NCBI GenBank assembly: GCA_040754095.1
Contig: JBFMFO010000004.1
Span: forward strand, 1-64,000
DNA from: QYQD01 sp040754095
GTDB lineage: Bacteria; Desulfobacterota; QYQD01
Direction: 5' to 3'
DNA: 64,000 bases
Program-made: the position numbers and the translations under genes
Part shown: positions 32,765 through 41,929 of the stretch, piece by piece
How the letters are laid out: each line of letters starts with the position of its first letter
How positions within the stretch are numbered: position 1 is the stretch's first letter
Notes under the pieces: generated by a model
What the model saw: only the letters and a program-made list of their open reading frames with translations
Database searches by the model: none
Told to the model about the DNA's origin: nothing

Positions 32765-33859
32765 ATGTATGAAGCAAAGAGAATACGCATCATTGTAGCC
32801 GGGGGTGGAACCGGCGGGCATCTTTTCCCCGGGATTGCTGTGGCCAGGGAACTGATGAGCAAAGGAGATGCAAACATCCTGTTTGTAGGCACGGGCAGGA
32901 AAATAAACGTAGAGGCCCTGCGCAGGTACGGATTTTCGTTCAAGACGATACGGGCCGAGGGTATCAAGGGGCGTGGCATGATTGGTACGGTTCGGGCCCT
33001 GGCCATGGTCCCTTTAGCGATATTACAGACACTGGCCATTTTGAGAGACTTCCGGCCTCATTTAATCCTGGGCGTCGGCGGTTATGTCTCAGGGCCGGTA
33101 ACCCTTGGAGGTTGGCTTATGGGAATAAAGACCGCGATACAGGAACAGAACTCCATCCCGGGTCTGACTAACCGTATTTTAGGTCGTATTGCAGACCGGG
33201 TATTTATCTCTTATCCGGAAAGCGGAGACTATTTCCCCGGACGAAAGGCCATGCTTACCGGGAATCCGGTACGGAAAGATTTGCTGGACTCAGTCGGCAA
33301 AAATAAGGGGGTGAACGACCGTTTCACCGTCCTTATCCTGGGCGGCAGTCAGGGCGCACACCGCATAAATGAGATTATAACTGCTGCCCTGGCCGGTCTG
33401 AATGACCTGAAGGAACGACTTTACTTTATTCACCAGACCGGCGAGAAAGACGAGGGCTGGGTAAGGGACGCCTATCAGCAGGCCGGGTTTGAGGCCACGG
33501 TCTCCACATTTATTAATGACATGGGATGGGCCTATGGCCGGGCAAACGTTGTGGTATGCAGGGCCGGGGCCGGTACTTTGGCTGAATTGACCGCTATCGG
33601 GAAACCTGCCCTGTTAATCCCTTATCCTTATGCGGCCAATAACCATCAGGAGGTAAATGCCCGCTGCCTGGAAAAGGCCGGCGCCGCCAGGGTATATTTG
33701 CAGGCCGACCTCAGGCCGGATATTCTGGCCGGGGAGATTAAATCGCTGTATAAAGATCAGAGCGCTCTTAAGAATATGGCCGTCCGGTCATTGGCTCTGG
33801 GCAAGGCAGACGCCGCGGCGCTTATTGCGAAAGAGTGTCTTAAGATGATAGGCGGTTGA
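32765..33859 (+). CDS. murG: UDP-GlcNAc transferase MurG
   Basis: This 364-residue GT28 glycosyltransferase converts lipid I to lipid II at the inner face of the membrane. The N-terminal GGGTGGHLFPGIAVARELM loop, VGGYVSGPVTLGGWL, QEQNSIPGLTNRILG, GGSQGAHRIN and CRAGAGTLAELTAIGKPALL are all conserved. The start at 32765 (MYEAKRIRI) matches family length. It directly follows murD; see the missing ftsW finding. Confidence 0.96.
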   Translation: MYEAKRIRIIVAGGGTGGHLFPGIAVARELMSKGDANILFVGTGRKINVEALRRYGFSFKTIRAEGIKGRGMIGTVRALAMVPLAILQTLAILRDFRPHLILGVGGYVSGPVTLGGWLMGIKTAIQEQNSIPGLTNRILGRIADRVFISYPESGDYFPGRKAMLTGNPVRKDLLDSVGKNKGVNDRFTVLILGGSQGAHRINEIITAALAGLNDLKERLYFIHQTGEKDEGWVRDAYQQAGFEATVSTFINDMGWAYGRANVVVCRAGAGTLAELTAIGKPALLIPYPYAANNHQEVNARCLEKAGAARVYLQADLRPDILAGEIKSLYKDQSALKNMAVRSLALGKADAAALIAKECLKMIGG

Positions 33860-33862
33860 TAA

Positions 33863-35236
33863 ATGTATAAAACCGGTCAACATATACACTTTGTAGGCAT
33901 AGGCGGCATCGGCATGAGCGGCATAGCCGAGGTTCTAATCAACCTGGGCTATAAGGTCAGCGGCTCCGATCTGGCCGAGACGGACATTACCCGCCGCCTG
34001 AGCAGACTGGGTTGCACCGTGCATAAAGGACATGATCCCCAAAATGTACATGGGGCCGCTGTCCTGGTTACTTCTTCAGCCGTAACCAGGGATAACCCCG
34101 AGGTGCAGTATGCCCGGGAGGCCATGATCCCGGTCATCCCGCGGGCGGAGATGCTGGCGGAGTTGATGCGTCTGAAGTACGGCATTGCCGTGGCCGGCGC
34201 GCACGGCAAGACCACTACCACTTCCATGGTAGCTACGGTACTGGCTCAGGGCGGTCTTGATCCCACGGTGGTTATCGGCGGCAAGCTCAACAGCCTGGGA
34301 AGCAACGCCAAGCTGGGACAGGGCAAATTTCTGGTGGCCGAGGCCGATGAGAGCGACGGTTCCTTCATGCATCTTTCTCCGAGCATCGTGGTGGTAACCA
34401 ATGTCGATGTCGAACACCTCGACTACTACGGCAACCTGGAGTGCATTAAGACTACCTTCCTCGAATTTATAAATAAAGTGCCCTTTTATGGGATAGCCAT
34501 CGTCTGCCTGGACGATAACCATATTCCATCTTTTATCCCCTATATTAAAAAACGCTATGCTACCTACGGCCTCAGCGCTCAGGCCGATTTTCAGGCGCGG
34601 GATGTCCGCTGGGCAGGGTTGGGAGGACGCTACATTGCTTATCATCTGGGGCAGGAACTTGGAGAGATCAACCTGAGCGTCCCCGGCATACATAATGTCT
34701 ATAATTCCCTGGCGGCGGTGGTCTGCGGTCTTGAACTCGATATACCGTTCGCCGACATACAGACTGCCCTGCAACAGTTCAGCGGCGTCCAGCGCCGTTT
34801 TCAGATCAAAGGGGAAATCAACGGCATTATTGTCGTAGATGATTACGGTCATCACCCCACGGAAATTAAGGCCACCCTTACCGCGATGCGGCAATGCTGG
34901 GAAGAGAAGCGGCTCATCGTCATTTTCCAACCCCACCGTTACACGCGGACGCAGGCCCTTTTTGAGGATTTTGTGAAGGCCTTTTACCAGACAGACGTGC
35001 TCATACTGACCGAGATTTATGCGGCCGGCGAGAAGCCGATTCCGGGTGTAGAGGCAAAAGATCTGTGTGAGAGTATCCGCCGGCAGGGGCATAAGGATGT
35101 GCAATTTATACCGGACAGAGCGGCTATAGCCTCTCATCTCGAGTCGATAGTCCGTCCCGGGGATGTGGTCTTGACCCTGGGAGCCGGCAATATCTGGCAG
35201 GTAGGAGAAGAGCTGCTGACGCGGCTTGGAAAATGA
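33863..35236 (+). CDS. murC: UDP-MurNAc:L-alanine ligase
   Basis: This 457-residue Mur ligase carries out the first peptide addition. It shows IHFVGIGGIGMSGIAEVLIN, ATP loop VAGAHGKTTTTSMVATVL, EADESDGSFMHLSP and VDDYGHHPTEIKATL. The stop overlaps the murB start (ATGA), indicating translational coupling. Confidence 0.97.
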   Translation: MYKTGQHIHFVGIGGIGMSGIAEVLINLGYKVSGSDLAETDITRRLSRLGCTVHKGHDPQNVHGAAVLVTSSAVTRDNPEVQYAREAMIPVIPRAEMLAELMRLKYGIAVAGAHGKTTTTSMVATVLAQGGLDPTVVIGGKLNSLGSNAKLGQGKFLVAEADESDGSFMHLSPSIVVVTNVDVEHLDYYGNLECIKTTFLEFINKVPFYGIAIVCLDDNHIPSFIPYIKKRYATYGLSAQADFQARDVRWAGLGGRYIAYHLGQELGEINLSVPGIHNVYNSLAAVVCGLELDIPFADIQTALQQFSGVQRRFQIKGEINGIIVVDDYGHHPTEIKATLTAMRQCWEEKRLIVIFQPHRYTRTQALFEDFVKAFYQTDVLILTEIYAAGEKPIPGVEAKDLCESIRRQGHKDVQFIPDRAAIASHLESIVRPGDVVLTLGAGNIWQVGEELLTRLGK

Positions 35237-36153
35237 ACAAAAGGGTAAAAAGGCAATTAGAGAAGTTATGTGACGGCGCGGTGCTGTTTGATGAGCCGCT
35301 GGCGCGCTGGACAACCCTTAAGGTGGGCGGCCCGGCCGGCGCCCTGGTTATGCCCCGCAGTCTCAACGCCCTGGGGCAAATCCTGACCTTTGCGCGTCAG
35401 GAAGGCGTACCTTATTTTGTTATCGGCCGGGGGACAAACCTGGTAGTTAAAGACCGTGGATTTAACGGTGTAGTTATTTCCCTGAAGATGGGATTCAAGA
35501 AGATGACGGTCACGGACTTAAAAGACAGGCCTACCGTTTTAGTTACCGTGGAGGGAGGGGTCTATCTCCCGCAACTGGTTCGATTTACGGCTAAGGCCGG
35601 ATTTTCCGGCCTGGAGTTTGCCGCCGGTATCCCCGGCTCAACAGGTGGAGCCATATCCATGAACGCCGGCTCCTGGGGCGGTGAGATAAAAGACCGTTTG
35701 CAGGAGATCAGCGTCCTGGATGAGGAAGGAAAAGTCGGGCGATGGGAGAGGAGCCGTCTCTCCTTCGGCTATCGCACTCTTTTAGTCCCTAAAGAGGGCG
35801 CCATCCTTTCCGGCACCTTTTGCCTGGAGAGGAGCAATCCCGGGCAGGTTCAGGATATGGTCACCTCTAACCTGGCGCGTAAACGCGCTACCCAGCCCCT
35901 TCGTCAGCCCAGCGCCGGCTCTATTTTTAAAAACCCGGCCGGCCTGTCTGCCGGTAAATTGATCGAGATGGCCGGATTAAAGGGGATGCGTTGTGGAGGG
36001 GCCCTGGTATCACGGAAGCACGCCAATTTCATAGTCAATACCGGCGGGGCCACGGCCTCGGACATCCTCGGCCTGCTGGGCCTGGTTCGCGATCAGGTCC
36101 AGGCCCGCTTTGGAGTAAAATTGGAGCCAGAGGTAGAGATCATTGGTGCGTAG
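35233..36153 (+). CDS. murB: UDP-N-acetylenolpyruvoylglucosamine reductase
   Basis: This 306-residue FAD enzyme reduces UDP-GlcNAc-enolpyruvate to UDP-MurNAc. It shows TLKVGGPAGALVMP, FVIGRGTNLVVKDRGF, GLEFAAGIPGSTGGAISMNA and PSAGSIFKNPAGLSAGKLIE with the catalytic Ser region. It is of the short type IIa-like size. No ddl gene follows; ftsQ overlaps its 3' end. Confidence 0.95.
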   Translation: MNKRVKRQLEKLCDGAVLFDEPLARWTTLKVGGPAGALVMPRSLNALGQILTFARQEGVPYFVIGRGTNLVVKDRGFNGVVISLKMGFKKMTVTDLKDRPTVLVTVEGGVYLPQLVRFTAKAGFSGLEFAAGIPGSTGGAISMNAGSWGGEIKDRLQEISVLDEEGKVGRWERSRLSFGYRTLLVPKEGAILSGTFCLERSNPGQVQDMVTSNLARKRATQPLRQPSAGSIFKNPAGLSAGKLIEMAGLKGMRCGGALVSRKHANFIVNTGGATASDILGLLGLVRDQVQARFGVKLEPEVEIIGA

Positions 36154-36952
36154 TTATAAAAGGATGCCGCAAAGGCCGGACAGCCGCCGTAAAAAGCGCA
36201 TAATCTTATTGTTTGGGCTGGCGCTGCTGCTGTCTTTGTCCGTGGGCGGCATCTTTTTGACAAGAACTTGCTGCCGCTGGATGTATCAATCCAGCCTCTT
36301 TCGTATTAATTCAGTGCATATCACCGGGTGCCAGCGCATTTCCAAGGAAGAGATACGTAATCTGGCCAATGTGGATATACACAGCAATATACTGGCGATT
36401 GATGCGGATAAAATCGGCCGGACACTGGAGACGCACCCCTGGGTCAAACAGGCCATCGTGCGCAAGGAACTGCCCGACCGCCTTTATATCCGCATTGTGG
36501 AAAAACAGCCGGTAGCTCTGCTGCAGGATAACGGGCTTTATTACGTTGATAAAGAGGGCGTAATAATCGCACGGACCAATCTGGCTGAGAATATGGATTA
36601 TCCGATTATAACCGGCTTAAAGAAGGGAGAGTTGCTCTCTGATTCGGAAAAGGTCGGGCATCTGCGGGAGCTTTTGCCGCTTCTCTATGCCAAAAAGAAC
36701 GTGGAAGATGTGCTGCCGGCCAGAAATATCTCTGAAATCCACATAGACCCCAAGATGGGCCTGGTTCTACATACAGTAGATGGACGTTTCCCCATAAGAC
36801 TGGGGATGGGGGATATGGCAAAAAAATTCAGGAGACTGGAAATGGTCCTTTATGACCTTTATTTGAAGGAGGCCTATAATTCGGTCAGCTATGTTGATTG
36901 CGAGTATTATAATGGAAAAATTATGATCCGAAAGACCATCAACCTGTCCTAG
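36143..36952 (+). CDS. ftsQ: cell division protein FtsQ
   Basis: This 269-residue bitopic protein has a basic N-terminus, one membrane helix (IILLFGLALLLSLSVGGIFL), a POTRA domain (RINSVHITGCQRISKEEIRN) and a FtsQ/DivIB domain. It recruits FtsL/FtsB to the septum. The start is uncertain: TTG at 36143, GTG at 36146 and ATG at 36164 are in frame. GAGGTAGAG at 36130 suits the first two. It overlaps murB. Between this gene and ftsA lies a 305-bp gap with a MITE-like repeat. Confidence 0.88.
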   Translation: MVRSYKRMPQRPDSRRKKRIILLFGLALLLSLSVGGIFLTRTCCRWMYQSSLFRINSVHITGCQRISKEEIRNLANVDIHSNILAIDADKIGRTLETHPWVKQAIVRKELPDRLYIRIVEKQPVALLQDNGLYYVDKEGVIIARTNLAENMDYPIITGLKKGELLSDSEKVGHLRELLPLLYAKKNVEDVLPARNISEIHIDPKMGLVLHTVDGRFPIRLGMGDMAKKFRRLEMVLYDLYLKEAYNSVSYVDCEYYNGKIMIRKTINLS

Positions 36953-37029
36953 GGGAATTGTGACAGTTTAGGTTTTTGAAACGCTATGGGCTATGAAATA
37001 CGTTGGATCTCCGGATACAGCGTGGCTTC

Positions 37030-37178
37030 AAATCCGAAATCCGAAGCACGAATCTCGAAACAATATCGAATGAGTAAAATCCGAATGATCAAAACGAATT
37101 GACCACGCTGTGGTTTTGAACATTGAGACATTAGGGATTTGAATTTGTTTCGAATTTCGATATTCGAATTTCGGATTT
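37030..37178. repeat. MITE-like element between ftsQ and ftsA
   Basis: Terminal inverted repeats of 34 bases, 37030-37063 (starting AAATCCGAAATCCGAAG) and 37145-37178 (ending ATTCGAATTTCGGATTT), match at about 27 of 34 positions. The element is 149 bp, AT-rich and contains no gene. The remainder of 36953-37257 has nothing recognisable apart from the ftsA leader, so ftsA may need its own promoter or read-through past this hairpin. Confidence 0.7.
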
Positions 37179-37257
37179 AGCTCCGATCCCGAAGCAATCG
37201 GAACTTTCGGATTTAATAACCGTTTCAAAGGGCTAAAGTGATACGAGGAATTTAATT

Positions 37258-38490
37258 ATGGATAAAGATCAAGGGGATATTATTGTCGGCCTGGATATCG
37301 GCACGACCAAGATCTGTGCGGTAGTAGGAGAAGTAACTGAAAATACGATAAAGATTGTGGGAGTCGGCTCCCATCCGTCTATCGGCCTGCGCAAGGGTGT
37401 GGTGGTTAATATTGAAAGCACCGTCAACTCCATCCAGAAGGCCATAGAAGAGGCGGAATTGATGGCGGGCTGTGAGATAAAGTCCGTCTATGCCGGTATC
37501 GCCGGCAGCCACATCAAGGGTTTTAACAGCCACGGCGTGATTGCCATCAAAGGGCGCGAGGTAGGGCAGAATGATATAGACCGGGTGATCGACGCGGCCC
37601 GGGCCGTAGCCATACCGATGGACCGTGAGGTTATCCACATCCTGCCGCAGGAATATATCGTAGATGATCAGGACGGCATACTTGACCCTTTAGGCATGAC
37701 CGGTGTCCGCCTGGAGGCCAAGGTGCACATTATAACCGGGGCCGTTACCTCGGCGCACAACATAATAAAGTGTTGCAACCGGGCCGGACTGGATGTCTGC
37801 GACATAGTGCTGGAGTCCCTGGCCTCGGCGGAAGCGGTTTTGAGCGATGAAGAGAAAGACCTGGGGGTGGCGCTGATCGATTTCGGCGGCGGCACCACCG
37901 ATTTGGCTGTTTTCACCGGCGGCAGCATAAGGCACACCTCGGTGTTGGGTCTGGGCGGCAATAACCTGACCAATGATATTGCCGTGGGTCTGCGCACGCC
38001 CATGGCCGAGGCGGAAAAAATCAAGGTTAGGCACGGTTGTTGTCTGAATACCATGATCCAGAAAGATCAGACCATCGAAGTCCCCAGCGTAGGCGGCAGG
38101 AAACCGCGCATCGTCTCGCGGTATATATTGAGTGAGATACTGGAGCCGCGGGTGGAAGAAGTGTTTAGCCTGATTGATCAGGAGATAGTTCGTTCCGGTT
38201 TTAAGGAACTTGTTGCCGCGGGCCTGATAGTTACCGGCGGCTCAGCCTTGCTGGAAGGCATACCGGAGATGGCCGAACAGATATTCAACTTACCGACACG
38301 CGTCGGTTATCCCAAGGGCGTTACCGGGCTGGTGGATGTAATAAACAGTCCCATGTATGCAACGGCTGTGGGCCTTCTCATATACGGACTCAATAATGAA
38401 CCGGAAAGAAAATTCCGCATCCGGGATGAACATATCTTTAACCGGGTCACAGGCCGGATGAAAAGATGGTTCAAAGATAAGATATTATAG
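37258..38490 (+). CDS. ftsA: cell division protein FtsA
   Basis: This 410-residue actin-like ATPase tethers FtsZ to the membrane. It shows IIVGLDIGTTKICAVVGEV (phosphate 1), the SHUT subdomain around SVYAGIAGSHIKGFNSHGVI, LIDFGGGTTDLAVFTGGSI (phosphate 2), LIVTGGSALLEGIPEMAE (adenosine) and a C-terminal amphipathic membrane-targeting end GRMKRWFKDKIL. Twenty-eight bp separate it from ftsZ. Confidence 0.97.
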   Translation: MDKDQGDIIVGLDIGTTKICAVVGEVTENTIKIVGVGSHPSIGLRKGVVVNIESTVNSIQKAIEEAELMAGCEIKSVYAGIAGSHIKGFNSHGVIAIKGREVGQNDIDRVIDAARAVAIPMDREVIHILPQEYIVDDQDGILDPLGMTGVRLEAKVHIITGAVTSAHNIIKCCNRAGLDVCDIVLESLASAEAVLSDEEKDLGVALIDFGGGTTDLAVFTGGSIRHTSVLGLGGNNLTNDIAVGLRTPMAEAEKIKVRHGCCLNTMIQKDQTIEVPSVGGRKPRIVSRYILSEILEPRVEEVFSLIDQEIVRSGFKELVAAGLIVTGGSALLEGIPEMAEQIFNLPTRVGYPKGVTGLVDVINSPMYATAVGLLIYGLNNEPERKFRIRDEHIFNRVTGRMKRWFKDKIL

Positions 38491-38518
38491 TATTCATATA
38501 TAAAGGGGGTAGGGGGTT

Positions 38519-39736
38519 ATGCTCTTTACGTTTGCAGAAGATAACTATGCGGCGAAAATCAAGGTCTTCGGCATTGGCGGCGGCGGCACAAATGCGGTCA
38601 GAAATATGATCAGGTCCGACTTAAAGGGCGTTTGTTTTGTAGCCGCCAACACAGACGCCCAGGCCCTAGAGGTGGCCAGCGCAGACATCAAGATCCCGCT
38701 TGGCGCAGAAGTAACCCGGGGGCTGGGGGCCGGGGCTGATCCGGACAAGGGCCGACAGGCCGCCCTGGAGAGCATAGACAAGATACGCGAAGCCCTGGCC
38801 GGCAGTGACATGGTCTTCGTTACCGCCGGTATGGGCGGCGGGACCGGCACCGGCGGTGCGCCGATTGTGGCCCAGATCGGTAAGGAGCTGGGCGCCCTCA
38901 CCGTAGCTGTAGTTACCAAGCCATTTCATTTTGAAGGAAAAAAGCGCATGCGGCAGGCCGAAGACGGCATCCGCGAATTAAAAAAACATGTCGATACCCT
39001 CATCACTATCCCCAATGACCGCCTCCTGAGCCTTGCAGAAAAGAATGCTACTTTCCTCGACATGCTGAAAAAGGCCGACGATGTGCTTCTTTATGCCGTA
39101 AGGGGAATCTCAGATGTAATTACCGTGCCCGGTCTCATCAATGTGGATTTTGCTGATGTCAGAACCATTATGTCGGAAATGGGCCTGGCCCTCATGGGCA
39201 CCGGCATTGCCTCCGGCGAAAACCGGGCGGTGGAGGCCGCGCAAAAGGCCATCTCCAGCCCCCTCCTGGAAGATATATCCATAAGCGGAGCGCGTGGGGT
39301 CTTGATCAACATCTCCTGTAACCATAGCCTGACCATGGATGAGGTATATGCCGCCTCTTCCCTTATCCAGAAAGAGGCGCATGAAGATGCCAATATCATC
39401 TTCGGTTCGGTTCTGGATGATGCCCTTGGGGATGAGCTCCGCGTCACGGTCATCGCCACCGGCATCAACACAGAGGAAGAAAGCGAGAAGGATGCATCTC
39501 CGCCTCAGACCGTTCTGCCGCGGCTTCAGCCCAGAAAACAGGATGCTCCGGCCCGGCCTTGGCTCGGGAGCAGAGGGCCGTCTTCGTCTCCGGAAGGCCA
39601 GAGCGTGGAGCGTTTGCCCAGGACTATACTGCCCGGAAATACTAACCTACAGCGAAAACGCAGTTTCTCCGATACCGCGGCCATGGATGAAGAAGAACTG
39701 GATGTGCCGACATTTTTACGCCGGCAGGCAGACTGA
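38519..39736 (+). CDS. ftsZ: cell division GTPase FtsZ
   Basis: This 405-residue tubulin-like protein forms the Z ring. It shows IKVFGIGGGGTNAVRNMI, the tubulin signature GMGGGTGTGGAPIVAQIG, and the T7 loop NVDFADVRTIMSEMG. A Gln/Pro/Arg-rich linker follows, then the C-terminal peptide ELDVPTFLRRQAD for binding FtsA. The start has AAAGGGGGTAGGGGG upstream. It closes the dcw cluster. Confidence 0.98.
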   Translation: MLFTFAEDNYAAKIKVFGIGGGGTNAVRNMIRSDLKGVCFVAANTDAQALEVASADIKIPLGAEVTRGLGAGADPDKGRQAALESIDKIREALAGSDMVFVTAGMGGGTGTGGAPIVAQIGKELGALTVAVVTKPFHFEGKKRMRQAEDGIRELKKHVDTLITIPNDRLLSLAEKNATFLDMLKKADDVLLYAVRGISDVITVPGLINVDFADVRTIMSEMGLALMGTGIASGENRAVEAAQKAISSPLLEDISISGARGVLINISCNHSLTMDEVYAASSLIQKEAHEDANIIFGSVLDDALGDELRVTVIATGINTEEESEKDASPPQTVLPRLQPRKQDAPARPWLGSRGPSSSPEGQSVERLPRTILPGNTNLQRKRSFSDTAAMDEEELDVPTFLRRQAD

Positions 39737-39789
39737 TTTTGATGATTGCCACAGAGAACACAGCGCGGCATAGCCGCAACCAAAAAAGT

Positions 39790-39856
39790 TCACGGTTCCG
39801 AGTTCCACGTTCACGGTTTTTTAACCCTGAACTGTGAACGTTGAACTTTGAACTTC
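39790..39856. repeat. short inverted repeats after ftsZ
   Basis: GTTCACGGTTC and GAACTGTGAAC motifs recur with spacers and form imperfect hairpins in the ftsZ to radical SAM gap. They may serve as a terminator, although no clean T tract is present. Confidence 0.3.
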
Positions 39857-39869
39857 TTGAAGGAGATTA

Positions 39870-41573
39870 TTGTACAAAAAGCAGGTTTTAAGCAAGGAAC
39901 TTCTCGCCGCCGAAAAGGGAGTAATCAGGAAGAAATGGCACGGTAAATTACCCGTAGCCCTCATTTATCCCAACCATTACCATGTGGGCATGTCCAGCCT
40001 GGGCTATCAGGTCGTTTATGCCCTTTTTAATCGGAATCCGTGCGTGGTCTGTGAACGCATCTTCCTGCCGGAGGAGGGCGAATCTCCTTTTTCCATAGAG
40101 TCCCACCGGCCCCTGACCGATTTTAAGGTCCTGGCATTTTCCATCTCTTTTGAGAACGATTATCTGAATGTCCTGAAGATCCTCCAGGCCTCAGGCATCC
40201 CCATACGGACAGAAGATCGCAGCGATAAACATCCTCTGGTCATGGCCGGGGGGGTAGCAACCTTCCTCAATCCGGAGCCATTGGCCGGATATATAGACTG
40301 CTTTTTACTGGGCGAGGGGGAAGAAACCATTCCGCCTTTTCTCGATCTGTTGATAGAAAAGCAGTTTTTCGGACAGGATCGCCGGAAGGCGCTCCGGGAA
40401 CTGGCCTCCCGCCTTGACGGCCTCTATGTCCCGCAATTCTATCAGCCGGGCTACGATAAAAAGGGACGGTTAAAATCCTTTGAGCCGGTTGAAGGGTTGC
40501 CGCAGAGCGTAAAAAGAATGAGCGTGCCTATAGTAAGGGCCGCCGAGAGACACACTATTGTCCTTACCCCCAACACCGAATTTGGAGACAAATTTCTTAT
40601 TGAGATAGGGAGCGGATGTTCGCGAGGATGTCGTTTCTGTGCGGCGGGTTTTATCTATCGTCCGCCCCGGCCCTGGCCGGAAGAAGTCATAAATAGGGTA
40701 ATTGCCGGGGCCGGGGATATTGATAAGGTGGGTCTGGTAGGGGTAGAGATTGCCGATGCCGAGGCCATAGAGCGTATCTGCAAGCATCTCATCGCACACG
40801 GTAAGGAGGTTTCGTTTTCGTCCCTGCGGGCGGACTGCCTGACCCCGGAACTCCTGGCCGCCCTGAAAACCGCCGGGTTAAAGACGGTCACCATAGCTCC
40901 AGACGCCGGATCGGAGCGCCTGCGGCGGGTAATTAATAAGGGACTGGATGAAAAAACCATAGTGGAGGCAACCGAGAGATTGGCTCAGTGGGATATCCTG
41001 AATCTCAAGCTCTATTTTATGATCGGCCTGCCTACGGAAGAAAGAGAAGATGTAGAGGCCATTGTCCACCTGACCAAAAAGATAAAACATCATATCCTTA
41101 AAATATGCCGGGATAAAAGGCGCATGGGTACCATAACGCTCAGTGTTAACTGCTTCGTGCCCAAACCCTGGACGCCTTTCCAGTGGGTGGCCATGGATGA
41201 GTTGGAGTCGCTGCAGGACAAGATAAAGATTATCAGTCACGGCCTGCGCCACGAGGGAAACGTCCGAACCACGTTCGATGTGCCCAAGTGGGCTTACGTG
41301 CAGGCCCTCCTGGCCCGAGGAGATCGCCGGATCGGGTCTTTCCTGGAGGCGGCGTTAAAGACAGGTAGCTGGAAGAAGGCTTATAAAGAAGTGGACTTAA
41401 ATCCTGATTTCTTTGTCTCCCGCGAGCGGGATCGGGATGAACTTTTCCCCTGGGATTTTATCGGCCATGGCATAAATAAAGACTACCTGTGGGAAGAATA
41501 CCAGAAGGCCCTGAAGGCCGAAAAGACCATCCCCTGCCAGGTGGGAATATGCAAGCGGTGCGGGGTGTGCTGA
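39870..41573 (+). CDS. B12-binding-type radical SAM protein
   Basis: This 567-residue enzyme of the TIGR03960-like family is a radical SAM protein with an N-terminal cobalamin-binding-like domain. It shows VALIYPNHYHVGMSSLGYQV, then LGEGEETIPPFLDLLIEK. The cluster motif is GCSRGCRFCAAGFIYRPPRP (CxxxCxxC), followed by GLPTEEREDVEAIVHLTKK. The C-terminus ends in a Cys-rich tail, CQVGICKRCGVC, that could hold another metal site. The TTG start is supported by AAGGAG seven bases upstream. The target is unknown; related genes are often linked to tRNA or ribosomal modification. The 3' end is duplicated twice downstream (42501 and 43772). Confidence 0.88.
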   Translation: MYKKQVLSKELLAAEKGVIRKKWHGKLPVALIYPNHYHVGMSSLGYQVVYALFNRNPCVVCERIFLPEEGESPFSIESHRPLTDFKVLAFSISFENDYLNVLKILQASGIPIRTEDRSDKHPLVMAGGVATFLNPEPLAGYIDCFLLGEGEETIPPFLDLLIEKQFFGQDRRKALRELASRLDGLYVPQFYQPGYDKKGRLKSFEPVEGLPQSVKRMSVPIVRAAERHTIVLTPNTEFGDKFLIEIGSGCSRGCRFCAAGFIYRPPRPWPEEVINRVIAGAGDIDKVGLVGVEIADAEAIERICKHLIAHGKEVSFSSLRADCLTPELLAALKTAGLKTVTIAPDAGSERLRRVINKGLDEKTIVEATERLAQWDILNLKLYFMIGLPTEEREDVEAIVHLTKKIKHHILKICRDKRRMGTITLSVNCFVPKPWTPFQWVAMDELESLQDKIKIISHGLRHEGNVRTTFDVPKWAYVQALLARGDRRIGSFLEAALKTGSWKKAYKEVDLNPDFFVSRERDRDELFPWDFIGHGINKDYLWEEYQKALKAEKTIPCQVGICKRCGVC

Positions 41574-41613
41574 TACATAAAATGGCAAAGCGCATTAACC
41601 GTGAGGTTAAGAC
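41483..41613 (+). repeat. radical SAM gene end, copy 1 (native)
   Basis: The last ~90 coding bases of the radical SAM gene plus 40 bases beyond, ending with the hairpin TTAACC-GTGA-GGTTAA. The same ~130-bp segment recurs at 42501-42630 and 43772-43899, each time with TTAACCGTGAGGTTAAGAC at its end. Confidence 0.85.
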
Positions 41614-41626
41614 GTTAAAGATTTTC

Positions 41627-41674
41627 TTGACATGGTTATTTATGTGGATTACCATAGCTATGGTAATCCACATA
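41627..41674 (+). promoter_or_regulatory. TA promoter and palindromic operator
   Basis: TTGACA at 41627-41632, 17 bases and TACCAT at 41650-41655. A perfect 34-bp palindrome (41641-41674), centred on CATAGCTATG, overlaps the -10 box. This is the expected operator for autorepression by the ribbon-helix-helix antitoxin that follows. Confidence 0.85.
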
Positions 41675-41695
41675 TAGGGAGGGCCGATAGTTACT

Positions 41696-41929
41696 ATGAG
41701 AACTGTGCAGATGACACTCGATGACGATCTGGTAGAGGCAGTAGACCGTGCTGCGAAACGGCTTCACACATCACGATCGGCTTTTACCAGGGATGCGTTG
41801 CGTGATGCGCTCACGCGCTACAGTGTAGCAAGGCTCGAGCAGAAGCACCGCCGGGGATACAAGGCGCAACCCGTCAAGAAGGGCGAGTTCAGTGTGTGGG
41901 AAGATGAGCAGGCGTGGGGGGATGAATGA
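41696..41929 (+). CDS. ribbon-helix-helix antitoxin, MazE-like
   Basis: This 77-residue protein has an N-terminal ribbon-helix-helix (VQMTLDDDLVEAVDRAAKRL, then HTSRSAFTRDALRDALTRY) and an acidic, Trp-containing tail (FSVWEDEQAWGDE) that should neutralise the toxin. Its gene overlaps the toxin start by four bases. It should bind the 34-bp palindrome upstream. First gene of module 1 of the island after the radical SAM gene. Confidence 0.85.
   Translation: MRTVQMTLDDDLVEAVDRAAKRLHTSRSAFTRDALRDALTRYSVARLEQKHRRGYKAQPVKKGEFSVWEDEQAWGDE

Noticed and set aside
34076..35314. 412-codon minus-strand open frame opposite murC
   Set aside because: Antisense shadow; no recognisable motif.
41590..41613. 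TTAACC-GTGA-GGTTAA hairpin as an attC core in the radical SAM gene-end copies
   Set aside because: The flanks do not fit RYYYAAC/GTTRRRY and there is no second arm pair; it is treated as a gene-end hairpin.
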